Of a DNA stretch of 8,180 nucleotides, positions 1 to 6,687 are shown piece by piece (positions within the stretch are counted from its first letter, which is position 1; each line of letters begins with the position of its first letter). The notes beneath the pieces were generated by a model, which was not told the origin of the DNA, ran no database searches, and worked only from the letters and a program-made list of their open reading frames with translations. This DNA comes from Muribaculaceae bacterium (GTDB taxonomy: Bacteria > Bacteroidota > Bacteroidia > Bacteroidales > Muribaculaceae). The position numbers and the translations under genes are program-made. The stretch covers positions 1 through 8,180 of the forward strand of contig JAIDUY010000471.1 of assembly GCA_029059965.1 (NCBI GenBank). The letters are read 5' to 3'.

Positions 1-8
1 AACCGCAT
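1..8 (-). CDS. Possible start of the next leftward gene (edge fragment)
   Basis: Only the first bases of a candidate gene are visible. An ATG reads leftward from base 8, preceded on that strand by a purine-rich GAGGGAGCA. The visible codons are Met-Arg plus two bases of a third codon (Phe or Leu). It lies 75 bp beyond the ClC stop on the same strand. A near-consensus -7 element (AATATTTG, first base off) reads leftward at 70-63, but I find no convincing -33 element. In several Bacteroidales the gene next to this ClC gene is, from memory, methionyl-tRNA formyltransferase (fmt), and a Met-Arg-Leu/Phe start is compatible with that. Eight bases cannot identify a gene, so this is a guess from context. 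A plus-strand frame open from base 1 to the stop at 97-99 is the competing reading. Confidence 0.22.
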
Positions 9-83
9 TGCTCCCTCACTGCGCGAACACATCTGCACGACGCTTGACCGCCCCGGCGTTAACAAATATTGGGGAACCGGCTC

Positions 84-1883
84 TCAGTCCTCGCAGTAGT
101 GGCGCAGGACACGGCGGTAGGAATTGAAAATCTTGCTCTTGGAGACAAAGCCCACGTAGACGCCTTTCTCCACTACGGGCAGGTTCCAAGCGCCCGTATC
201 GTCGAAAAGCTTCATGACGGCATCCATGCTGTCGCCCACTTCGATTCGTGCGGGTGGCATCGACATGAAGGTGCTCACGCGCATACGGCGGTAGAGCTCG
301 GGGCGGAACATAATGTTGCGGATATCGTCCAGCAGGACTATGCCCACCAGCTCCTTGCGCTCGTTGATGACGGGGAAGAGGTTGCGTTTGCTGATGGCGA
401 TGACGTCCACCATCTCCTTGAGTGTCATCTCGGGATAGACGGGCAGGAAGTCTGTCTCGATGACGTTGTTCACCTTCAGCAGCGTCAGCACGGCCTTGTC
501 CTTGTGGTGTGTCAGAAGCTCGCCGCGCTTGGCAAGACGCATTGTGTAGATTGAGTAGGGTTCGAAGAACTTGATGGTTCCGTAGGCTATGGTGCTGACT
601 ATGAGCAGAGGAAGGAAGAGCTCGTAGCTTCCTGTAAGCTCCACCGTAAGGAAGATTGCCATCAGCGGAGCGTGCATGACGGCGCTCATCACTCCGGCCA
701 TGCCTATCAGCGCGAAGTTCTTGGTTGATATAGCGGCGAAACCGAAGTTGTTGAATACAAAGGCGAACAGGAAGCCGGTCATGCAGCCCACGAAGAGCGA
801 TGGCGCGAAAGTTCCGCCGACACCGCCTGCGCCGTTGGTGGTCGAGGTGGCGAATGCCTTGGTCGCTATGATGAGGCCGATGAAGAGCGCCAGGAACCAG
901 AACGAATTGCGGTCGGCATAGAAGATGGAGCCGTTGACGATGCTCGACGTATCGCCCGCGAGCAGTCCGACAATCGCGCCGTAGCCTTCGCCGTAAAGCG
1001 GCGGGAAGATGAAGACAAGCAGCGACAGCATCGCGCAGCCTATGGCCGTCTTGACCCATGGATTCCTGAACCGCCTGAAGAAGTTCTCCATCATGTTCAT
1101 GGCGCGGGTGAAGTAGAGCGACACGAATCCGCACACGAGGCCGAGACCGATGACGTAGGGGATGCGCGAGATGTAGAAGTCCTCGGTCTGTGCGAAGAAG
1201 AACTCGAATTCGTAACCCGTATAGACGTAGGCGAGGGTAGTGCTTGTTATGGACGCTATGAGCAGGGGCATGACCGACACGGTGGTGAGGTCGAGCATCA
1301 GCACTTCCAGTGTGAACAGCACGCCCGCGATGGGCGCCTTGAAGATGCCCGCGATGCCGGCGGCGGCACCGCATCCCACCAGTATCATGAGGATGCGCGG
1401 GCTCAGGCGGAAGCTCTGGCCCAGATTGGAACCTATGGCCGCACCGGTGAATACGATAGGACCCTCGGCTCCGACCGAACCGCCGAAGCCTATGGTGACG
1501 GAGCTGGCCAGGAGGGAGGTGTAGATGTTGTGGCGCTTGAGGCGGCTCTTGTTCTGCGATATGGCGTAGAGCACGCGTGTAACGCCATGGCTGATGTTGT
1601 CGCGCACGACGTAACGAACATAGAGTGCCGTCAGGATAACGCCCACCGAGGGCAGAAGGATGTAGAGGTAGTTGCCGCTCTCAAGATTGATGTGGCTTGT
1701 CAGGACGGTCGAAATCCAATGTATCAGGAATTTCAGGACTATAGCCGCGCAGCCGCTGAATATGCCTACGAAGAACGCCAGGATAAGGACGAAATTCTTT
1801 TCCTTGATATGGCGTTCCCTCCACAGAAGGAATTTCATGAAGGCTTCGCGGAAGCGTCCGCTTATATGTCTGTTTTCTGTCAT
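84..1883 (-). CDS. ClC-family chloride channel/transporter with tandem CBS domains
   Basis: This 599-residue inner-membrane protein has a ClC anion-pathway core (about residues 30-450) and a cytoplasmic C-terminal pair of CBS domains (about 465-525 and 535-592). CBS pairs in this family usually sense nucleotides or ionic state. Visible signatures are GAEGP at 138-142, with the external gating glutamate at E140, and GTFAP at 357-361, the GxFxP anion-binding motif. The first selectivity motif is degenerate: SHGVT at 98-102 replaces GSGIP. The segment VLFTLEV ends in V194, where the E. coli exchanger ClC-ec1 has the inner proton glutamate E203, so a channel-like mechanism is possible. An ion other than chloride cannot be excluded. 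The start at 1883 leaves an 18-nt gap after the sugar transferase; an internal Met at residue 16 is an alternative. It is probably the fourth gene of the tsaB operon. The family call is firm; channel versus exchanger is open. Confidence 0.95.
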   Translation of the reverse strand: MTENRHISGRFREAFMKFLLWRERHIKEKNFVLILAFFVGIFSGCAAIVLKFLIHWISTVLTSHINLESGNYLYILLPSVGVILTALYVRYVVRDNISHGVTRVLYAISQNKSRLKRHNIYTSLLASSVTIGFGGSVGAEGPIVFTGAAIGSNLGQSFRLSPRILMILVGCGAAAGIAGIFKAPIAGVLFTLEVLMLDLTTVSVMPLLIASITSTTLAYVYTGYEFEFFFAQTEDFYISRIPYVIGLGLVCGFVSLYFTRAMNMMENFFRRFRNPWVKTAIGCAMLSLLVFIFPPLYGEGYGAIVGLLAGDTSSIVNGSIFYADRNSFWFLALFIGLIIATKAFATSTTNGAGGVGGTFAPSLFVGCMTGFLFAFVFNNFGFAAISTKNFALIGMAGVMSAVMHAPLMAIFLTVELTGSYELFLPLLIVSTIAYGTIKFFEPYSIYTMRLAKRGELLTHHKDKAVLTLLKVNNVIETDFLPVYPEMTLKEMVDVIAISKRNLFPVINERKELVGIVLLDDIRNIMFRPELYRRMRVSTFMSMPPARIEVGDSMDAVMKLFDDTGAWNLPVVEKGVYVGFVSKSKIFNSYRRVLRHYCED

Positions 1884-1901
1884 CGGCTGATTGTTGTCGT
1901 T

Positions 1902-3335
1902 CTACACGCCGCGGCCTGTGAGCACCGTGGCGACTGTGTGCAGAAGAATTTTGAGGTCTATGGCCAGGCTGACGTTCTGTATGTACAGCAGGTCGTAGGA
2001 CATTCGCTCGACCATCTGGTCGACGTTCTGTGCATATCCGTACTTCACCATGCCCCACGACGTTATACCCGGGCGTACATGATAGAGCAGGGCGTAAGCC
2101 GGCTGGCGCTCGAGAATCTGGGCGGCGAAGTAGGCGCGCTCCGGACGCGGCCCGACGAGGCTCATCTGCCCGAGGAGCACGTTCCAGAACTGAGGCAGCT
2201 CGTCAATGCGGTATTTTCTGAGCCAGTGGCCGAGGCGGGTGATGCGGGTGTCGCCGGGCGACGACAGCGCGGGGCCGGCAGCCTCGGCGTCGGTGCGCAT
2301 AGTGCGGAATTTGATGATATGGAATGGCTTCTTGTGGTAGCCTATACGCTCCTGACGGTAGAAGACGCTGCCTTTGGAGTCCAGTTTGACAGCCACGGCC
2401 ACAAGGGCCATCAGCGGCGAGAGCACCACCAGCGCGCAGGCCGAACCGATGATGTCGGCAAGGCGCTTGAGGTTTTTTGTGGCCGGCGAGACGTTCGCGC
2501 TCGCTATGTCGATCAGCGGTTCGGGGCGCACGGCCTGCAGTCGCGGGCGCAGCGTCAGCATTCCGCTCAGCGACGGCGCGATGAACACGGGCATCTCGAG
2601 GCGGTACAGGGCATCGGTCAGTCCCGGATGAAGGACTTCCGTCTGTTCCATGAAGGGGAGTATCACCGCCCTGATGTTCTTGTCGCGGCAGACGTCGGCG
2701 AGTTCGCCGTCGGCGACGGGCAATCCGCAGAACTCCTCGGTTTTCAGTTTACCGCCCGTATTGTGGATGGCCACGACCTTATATCCCACCCTCGGAGCTG
2801 TCCTGATGAGACGTTGCACTTCGTCGGTACGGTCGGCGGAGGCTCCGACTATCATCGCCCTGCGCAGTCCGTGGCCGGAAAGCATTCGCCGGGTGCGCCT
2901 TGTGGTCAGCGTGATGCGCGCCGCCATGGTGGGCACGGCCAGACAGGCGAACAGGATGAGCATCATCTCGTAGTTGGCCAGGCGCTCGGGTATATTGTCG
3001 TTCAGGAGGGTTGTGAAGAAGATGCCGAGCATGCCGATGAACGATATGGCCAGTGTGTTCAGCGTCTCGTCCAGACGCGAGCGCACGGCTCCTCTCGTTT
3101 TGTTATAGCACCCCGACAGGGCGTAGAGCAGCACCATGCACGCCGGCACCACGAGCTGCCCTGCGAGCACGATGTCCGAGCAGAGCCACGACGCGAGGTC
3201 GGCGTGGTAGCCTGTAGGTAGTGAGTAGAAGCGTATGATGTTGAATACGAACCAGCCCGCCGACACTGTCACGAAGTCGGAGATGACATTGACGGTGCGG
3301 AATGATAGTCCTCGGCGGGTGTTCGTCTTCTTCAA
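1902..3335 (-). CDS. Polyprenyl-phosphate sugar-1-phosphate transferase (WcaJ/EPS type), TTG start
   Basis: This enzyme should transfer a sugar-1-phosphate from a nucleotide sugar to undecaprenyl phosphate at the inner membrane, the first step of exopolysaccharide, capsule or O-antigen repeat assembly. With the TTG start it has 477 residues. About four hydrophobic segments (near 11-36, 53-76, 92-112 and 122-141) are followed by a cytoplasmic Rossmann-like CoA-binding_3 region (about 155-275). The catalytic Bac_transf domain then runs from a membrane re-entrant helix near 293-317 to the C-terminus. Its motifs are FYRQERIG (325-332), KFRTM (342-346), DELPQFWNVL (378-387), SLVGPRPER (392-400) and RPGITSWG (421-428). 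An upstream in-frame ATG at 3425 would add 30 unconserved residues translated over the end of tsaC. The TTG gives Met-KKTNTRRGLSF, a typical start for the family, and overlaps the tsaC stop by 4 nt. The sugar (glucose, galactose or a HexNAc) cannot be read from the sequence. No glycosyltransferase cluster surrounds it. Confidence 0.9.
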   Translation of the reverse strand: MKKTNTRRGLSFRTVNVISDFVTVSAGWFVFNIIRFYSLPTGYHADLASWLCSDIVLAGQLVVPACMVLLYALSGCYNKTRGAVRSRLDETLNTLAISFIGMLGIFFTTLLNDNIPERLANYEMMLILFACLAVPTMAARITLTTRRTRRMLSGHGLRRAMIVGASADRTDEVQRLIRTAPRVGYKVVAIHNTGGKLKTEEFCGLPVADGELADVCRDKNIRAVILPFMEQTEVLHPGLTDALYRLEMPVFIAPSLSGMLTLRPRLQAVRPEPLIDIASANVSPATKNLKRLADIIGSACALVVLSPLMALVAVAVKLDSKGSVFYRQERIGYHKKPFHIIKFRTMRTDAEAAGPALSSPGDTRITRLGHWLRKYRIDELPQFWNVLLGQMSLVGPRPERAYFAAQILERQPAYALLYHVRPGITSWGMVKYGYAQNVDQMVERMSYDLLYIQNVSLAIDLKILLHTVATVLTGRGV

Positions 3336-3913
3336 GGGCGGAGAATTTTGAATATTCCGTCGGCACTGAGTCGCATGACGGTCGACGGTTTTGCCGGTTC
3401 GGTCTCCTCGCGCCGCGATGTGCACGCGTAGTCGACGGTGTCTACAATCTCAGGACTGATTTCGGCGAAACATGACGGTGTGGGCTCGCCGCTGATATTG
3501 GCCGATGTGCTCACGAGGGGTGCGCCGAAGGCAAGGCACAGCTCGCGGCTGAAAGCCTCGGAGGTGACGCGCACTCCGAGGGTGCCGTCCTCGGCCAGCA
3601 GGGCCGGAGCAAGTCGTGCGCCGGCCGAAGGGCCGTCATAGACTATTGTCAGCGGACGTTCGGAAAACTCAATGAGGTCGTAGGCAACCTCCGGCACCTC
3701 GTCGACAGTGCGTTCGAGCTGGGCGAGGCTGCCTGTGAGCGTGATGAGTGCCTTGGAGTCGGCACGCCGTTTGATTTTGAATATCCTTTCGACGGCTCCC
3801 TGATTGCGTGCGTCGCACCCGAGTCCCCATACCGTATCGGTGGGATAGAGGATGACGCCGCCTTTGCGTAGCACGGCCACGGCCTTGCGTATGTCCTCGG
3901 TGTATTCGCTCAT
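3332..3913 (-). CDS. tsaC: Threonylcarbamoyl-AMP synthase (TsaC/Sua5/YrdC family)
   Basis: This cytoplasmic enzyme makes threonylcarbamoyl-AMP from threonine, bicarbonate and ATP. The TsaD-TsaB-TsaE machinery then places the group on A37 of ANN-decoding tRNAs to form t6A. At 193 residues it is the short, YrdC-domain-only form and lacks the extra C-terminal domain of long Sua5 proteins. Diagnostic stretches are YPTDTVWGLGCDA (23-35), the basic nucleotide-binding segment KIKRRADSKAL (46-56), STSANISGEP (135-144) and PSTVMRL (176-182). The ATG overlaps the tsaB stop as ATGA (3910-3913), which suggests translational coupling of two t6A genes. The other end meets the sugar transferase through a TTGA overlap. 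The paralogue YciO shares this fold, but the intact motifs and the neighbouring tsaB favour TsaC. Confidence 0.93.
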   Translation of the reverse strand: MSEYTEDIRKAVAVLRKGGVILYPTDTVWGLGCDARNQGAVERIFKIKRRADSKALITLTGSLAQLERTVDEVPEVAYDLIEFSERPLTIVYDGPSAGARLAPALLAEDGTLGVRVTSEAFSRELCLAFGAPLVSTSANISGEPTPSCFAEISPEIVDTVDYACTSRREETEPAKPSTVMRLSADGIFKILRP

Positions 3914-4611
3914 ATCACCTTGTTCTTGGGAGTAGTCGCCTGGAAATCTTTGATGTAGATGGGCGTGCTGTAAGCCGTGTCGATGAACTCACGACGCATG
4001 TGCGCCAGCTCGGCCAAGGCCGTCATGTTCTGAGCGAGTGGTTCGATGTGGTCGACGAATACAGCAGTGGGGCAAGTCTCCATCAGTTCGCGTGCCTTGG
4101 CGGCGCCGCTGCCGAAGAAGACGAGCGGGCGGCCCGTTGCCTTGAGCTCAGCATAGGAGTTCTCGTCGAGAATGAGTGCCTGAGGCGTCATCATCTCGTT
4201 GAGCGCCAAGTTGTATGCCCCGGTATAAACCTCCATGCGCCGTGCGTCGACCATGGGGATGTAGATGGCGTCGGGGTCGTCGATATTGGCTTCGAACATC
4301 GCAGTGACCGCAAGCAGTTTCAGGGTCGGTATGCCGATGAGGGGTATGCGCAGGCCGTAGGCCAGTCCCTTTGCCTCGCTGAGTCCTATGCGCAGGCCGG
4401 TGTAGCTTCCCGGCCCGAGGCTTACTGCCACGGCGTCGGGCTTGAGCCCGTGCTCGCTGCCGTAGTCGAGGCAGTGCTTGACGAAGTCGCTCAGCATGGC
4501 GGCATGGTTGCGGCCGGAGGAGTCCTCGCGGTGTGCGAGTACCATGCCGTCGCTTGTCAGGGCCGCGGAGCATACGCTGCCGGATGTCTCGATATTTAAT
4601 ATAGTAGCCAT
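3910..4611 (-). CDS. tsaB: tRNA t6A biosynthesis protein TsaB
   Basis: TsaB is the inactive ASKHA-fold partner that dimerises with TsaD and supports transfer of threonylcarbamoyl to A37 of tRNA. In Gram-negative bacteria it is often annotated as YeaZ. The 233-residue protein starts MATILNIETS, has the family hallmark GPGSYTGLRIG at 66-76 followed by LSEAKGLAYG, and has MVDARRMEVY at 120-129. Its C-terminus, IYIKDFQATTPKNKV, is of a kind common in Bacteroidetes members. An in-frame ATG at 4668 would add 19 residues, but it lies inside the predicted -7 promoter element (4666-4673), so it would not be in the transcript. The ATG at 4611 is therefore chosen. It is the first gene of the leftward operon, with a leader of roughly 50 nt. 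Confidence 0.94.
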   Translation of the reverse strand: MATILNIETSGSVCSAALTSDGMVLAHREDSSGRNHAAMLSDFVKHCLDYGSEHGLKPDAVAVSLGPGSYTGLRIGLSEAKGLAYGLRIPLIGIPTLKLLAVTAMFEANIDDPDAIYIPMVDARRMEVYTGAYNLALNEMMTPQALILDENSYAELKATGRPLVFFGSGAAKARELMETCPTAVFVDHIEPLAQNMTALAELAHMRREFIDTAYSTPIYIKDFQATTPKNKVI

Positions 4612-4665
4612 ATGTAATGTCTGATTTGAGAGCGGAGCAGGGCGGTGCCCTATGCTGCGCAATGG

Positions 4666-4673
4666 CAAAGTTA
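4666..4673 (-). promoter_or_regulatory. Bacteroidetes -7 promoter element for the tsaB operon
   Basis: Read on the minus strand, 4673-4666 is TAACTTTG, an exact match to the Bacteroidetes sigma-ABfr -7 consensus TAnnTTTG. Transcription would begin near 4660, about 50 nt before the tsaB ATG. I do not see a convincing TTTG -33 element about 20 nt upstream, so the call rests on the -7 match and its position in a divergent intergenic region. Confidence 0.65.
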
Positions 4674-4715
4674 CAAATTTTTGTTCTAATGCTGGGCAGT
4701 GCGGACAATATTTTG

Positions 4716-4723
4716 TATTTTTG
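4716..4723 (+). promoter_or_regulatory. Bacteroidetes -7 promoter element for yicC
   Basis: TATTTTTG at 4716-4723 exactly matches TAnnTTTG on the plus strand. The start of transcription would lie near 4729-4731, leaving a leader of about 60 nt before the yicC ATG. The -33 region (about 4690-4696) has no clear TTTG. The element lies about 45 bp from the oppositely directed tsaB element, so the two promoters are back to back and may compete or share a regulator. Confidence 0.62.
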
Positions 4724-4733
4724 CACCCGCAAA

Positions 4734-4744
4734 CCGGATTCCGG
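4734..4744. repeat. Perfect 5+1+5 dyad just downstream of the yicC promoter
   Basis: CCGGA at 4734-4738 and TCCGG at 4740-4744 form a perfect inverted repeat around one central base. It begins a few bases after the expected yicC transcription start. The one-base centre makes an RNA hairpin unlikely, so a protein-binding DNA site is the more natural reading if it is functional. A second, wider inverted repeat (GCAGTGC at 4696-4702 and GCACTGC at 4744-4750) flanks the same promoter. Short dyads occur by chance in GC-rich DNA, and function is speculative. Confidence 0.3.
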
Positions 4745-4792
4745 CACTGCTTCTTGCCGTGCCTGTCCCATTCAACTTAGAACAGACCGATT

Positions 4793-5680
4793 ATGCTATT
4801 GTCGATGACAGGTTTCGGGAAAGGCACTTCCTGCTCCGCGACCAAGAAAATAAGCGTGGAAATCAAGTCGCTGAATTCCAAACAGCTCGACCTGACTGTG
4901 CGCCTTCCTTACTATTTCCGCGAACATGAAATGGAGCTCCGCCAGAGTGTGGGACGTCGTGCCGAGCGAGGCAAGATTGACCTCTCGGCCGGCATGGAGA
5001 ATCTCGCAGGAGCCGAATGCACGCCTTCGGCACGCCTCGACATCGGCATCATGCAGGCTTACAGCCGTCAGGTTGCCGAAGCCGCCGAGGCTCTCGGTAC
5101 CGAAATGCCCGCCGACCTCGTCGCACTGCTGATGCGCTTCCCTGACACCATACGCACCGATAGCACCGACACCGCAGGCGACGACGACAGCGCCGCCCTC
5201 GCCGAAGCTGCCTCCAAGGCTCTCGAGGCGATGATGGATCACCGCCGCCAGGAAGGTCGCGAGCTCGAGAAGTTCTTCGCTGCACGCATAGAGGTCATCC
5301 GCGGACTCCTCGACAGCATCGCCCCCTACGAAGCCGAACGCGTACCTCGCATCCGCGCCCGCCTCGAAGAGAACATCGCGCGCATCCCCGCTCTCGAGTT
5401 CGACAAGGGACGCATGGAGCAGGAGCTGATTTTCTATATAGAGAAGCTGGACGTCAACGAGGAGAAACAGCGACTGCGCAAGCATCTCGACTACTTCCTC
5501 GAGACCATGAACGCGCCCGCTGCCGGACAAGGCAAGAAGCTCGGGTTCATCGCCCAGGAAATGGGTCGCGAAATCAACACCCTCGGCTCCAAGAGCAATC
5601 ACGCCGAGATGCAGGCTATCGTCGTCAGAATGAAGGACGCCCTCGAGCAGATAAAAGAACAGGTCCTGAATGTGATGTGA
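4793..5680 (+). CDS. yicC: YicC/YloC-family endoribonuclease
   Basis: The YicC family consists of cytoplasmic endoribonucleases; the E. coli member has been linked to turnover of the small RNA RyhB. The 295-residue protein starts MLLSMTGFGK, which aligns with the MxxSMTxxx start of the family and supports this ATG over the one 12 bp downstream. The N-terminal YicC domain covers about residues 1-155. The C-terminal DUF1732 domain covers about 205-293, with MEQELIFYIEKLDVNEEKQR (208-227) and GFIAQEMGREINTLGSKSN (251-269) as clear signatures. An acidic, low-complexity DTAGDDDSAALAEAA stretch (126-140) links the halves. Its own promoter lies upstream at 4716-4723. In Bacteroides, from memory, gmk (guanylate kinase) follows yicC. 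Here it does not, and the next gene has its own promoter. Confidence 0.94.
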   Translation: MLLSMTGFGKGTSCSATKKISVEIKSLNSKQLDLTVRLPYYFREHEMELRQSVGRRAERGKIDLSAGMENLAGAECTPSARLDIGIMQAYSRQVAEAAEALGTEMPADLVALLMRFPDTIRTDSTDTAGDDDSAALAEAASKALEAMMDHRRQEGRELEKFFAARIEVIRGLLDSIAPYEAERVPRIRARLEENIARIPALEFDKGRMEQELIFYIEKLDVNEEKQRLRKHLDYFLETMNAPAAGQGKKLGFIAQEMGREINTLGSKSNHAEMQAIVVRMKDALEQIKEQVLNVM

Positions 5681-5753
5681 TGCGGGCACAAGGCCCTGTG
5701 TTCCCCCCGAATTGTTAAAGATTCGCAACGAAAGCGCGATTTAGGCCGCCGTT

Positions 5754-5786
5754 TTTGGGCGTTTCGGCCAATAATGCGTAAATTTG
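5754..5786 (+). promoter_or_regulatory. Bacteroidetes promoter (-33 TTTG, -7 TAAATTTG) for bamD-rpoZ
   Basis: TTTG at 5754-5757 and TAAATTTG at 5779-5786 are separated by 21 bp, close to the usual spacing of Bacteroidetes primary-sigma promoters. This is the best-formed promoter in the window and the only one here with both elements. Transcription should start near 5792-5794, just before a short inverted repeat, giving a leader of about 26 nt to the bamD ATG at 5819. Confidence 0.75.
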
Positions 5787-5795
5787 CAGTCAATA

Positions 5796-5810
5796 GCGGC
5801 TAAAAGCCGC
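5796..5810 (+). promoter_or_regulatory. Hairpin at the 5' end of the bamD mRNA leader
   Basis: GCGGCT (5796-5801) and AGCCGC (5805-5810) are perfect complements around the loop AAA. The predicted RNA would begin almost at the foot of this stem and reach the bamD ATG 8 nt after it. No U-run follows, so it is not an intrinsic terminator. A 5'-terminal stem could protect the mRNA or restrain ribosome entry. Its presence is directly visible; its role is inference. Confidence 0.5.
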
Positions 5811-5818
5811 CTGAAATT

Positions 5819-6619
5819 ATGCGTAACTACCTCATCATTATATTGGCATCCTTGCTTTTATGTTCCTGCGGCGAGTACCAGCGGGTGCAGAAAAGTGATG
5901 ACTATAACTATAAGTTCGACTACGCCAAGCGCGCCTACGAAGAAGGCAAGTACGTCCAGGCGGCCACCATTCTCAAGGACTGCATAACGGTCTTTAAAGG
6001 CTCCGACAAGGCCGAGGAGAGTCTCTATCTCCTTGCCATGAGCAACTACGAGAACAAGGATTACGTCAGCAGCGGCGCTTACTTCCGCAGCTACTACACC
6101 CGCTATCCCCGCGGCAAGTACACCGAGGCCGCACGCTTCTTCTGCGGTTACGGCTACTACCTCGACTCCCCCGAACCCCAGCTCGACCAGACCGGCACCG
6201 TCAAGGCCATCGAAGAACTTCAGGCATTTCTCGACTACTTCCCCCGCAGCGAGAAAGTATCCATCGCCCAGAACGCCATTTTCGAGATGCAGGACAAGCT
6301 GACCCTCAAGCAGTTTCAGAATGCCCAGCTCTACTACAACCTCGGCAACTACATGGGCAACAACTACGAAAGCGCAGTCATCGTGGCCCGCAACGCCATC
6401 AAGGACTATCCCTATTCCAAATATAAAGAAGACCTTGAGATGCTCATCCTCAAGGCTCGCTATCAGGAGGCTGTAAACTCCATCGAGGAGCGCAAGGCCG
6501 AACGCTTCCGCGACGTCGTCGACGAGTACTACTCTTTCATAAACAATTATCCCGACACTCCCAACCGTCAGGAAGCCGACAACATCTACCGTATCGCCCA
6601 GCGATACGTCAGCGAATGA
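5819..6619 (+). CDS. bamD: Outer-membrane protein assembly lipoprotein BamD
   Basis: BamD is the essential lipoprotein of the BAM complex. It faces the periplasm at the outer membrane and, with BamA, folds beta-barrel proteins. The 266-residue precursor has a short hydrophobic signal peptide (residues 4-16) and a lipobox LCSC with the lipidated Cys at 17, giving a mature lipoprotein that starts CGEYQ. Tetratricopeptide-like helices follow: about 33-60 (YAKRAYEEGKYVQAATIL), 65-98, 127-150 and 170-215. The segment DSPEPQLDQTGTVKAI (116-131), followed by a FPRSE turn, is characteristic of BamD. The length is normal for the family. The gene has its own two-element promoter and leader hairpin, and 68 nt separate it from rpoZ with no terminator between, so the two are probably co-transcribed. 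Confidence 0.94.
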   Translation: MRNYLIIILASLLLCSCGEYQRVQKSDDYNYKFDYAKRAYEEGKYVQAATILKDCITVFKGSDKAEESLYLLAMSNYENKDYVSSGAYFRSYYTRYPRGKYTEAARFFCGYGYYLDSPEPQLDQTGTVKAIEELQAFLDYFPRSEKVSIAQNAIFEMQDKLTLKQFQNAQLYYNLGNYMGNNYESAVIVARNAIKDYPYSKYKEDLEMLILKARYQEAVNSIEERKAERFRDVVDEYYSFINNYPDTPNRQEADNIYRIAQRYVSE

Positions 6620-6687
6620 GAACCCGACAGGTTCACCACTCTACCTCCCCAAGATTAAGAAAACACAGAAAAACAAAGCTACAAGAC

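Noticed and set aside
1..99. Plus-strand frame open from the left edge to a TAG at 97-99, possible tail of a convergent gene
   Set aside because: Thirty-two open codons can occur by chance at this GC content, no motif is recognisable, and it would overlap the 3' end of ClC. It cannot be excluded without the flanking sequence.
16..1374. Minus-strand open frame of 452 codons inside the ClC gene
   Set aside because: It is a shifted frame on the same strand as ClC, very rich in Arg and His, with no membrane or domain features.
1530..3221. Plus-strand open frame of 563 codons opposite the ClC and sugar transferase genes
   Set aside because: It lies antisense to two well-supported genes. Its His-, Arg- and Gln-rich composition shows no family motif and is typical of a GC-driven antisense frame.
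4612..4668. Upstream ATG at 4668 for tsaB
   Set aside because: The extra 19 residues are unconserved in character and the ATG lies within the predicted -7 promoter element, upstream of the expected transcript start.
5684..5696. GGGC/GCCC mini-hairpin just after the yicC stop, considered as a terminator
   Set aside because: The stem is only 4 bp and is followed by a C-run and not a T-run, so it does not meet the criteria for an intrinsic terminator.
4796..5728. Minus-strand open frame of 310 codons opposite yicC
   Set aside because: It is antisense to a clear YicC protein and its sequence shows no recognisable domain. Codon bias of yicC explains the absence of stops.
6620..6634. GAACC/GGTTC inverted repeat directly after the bamD stop
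   Set aside because: A 5-bp stem with no T-run is too weak to call as a terminator or regulatory site. It was left unannotated.
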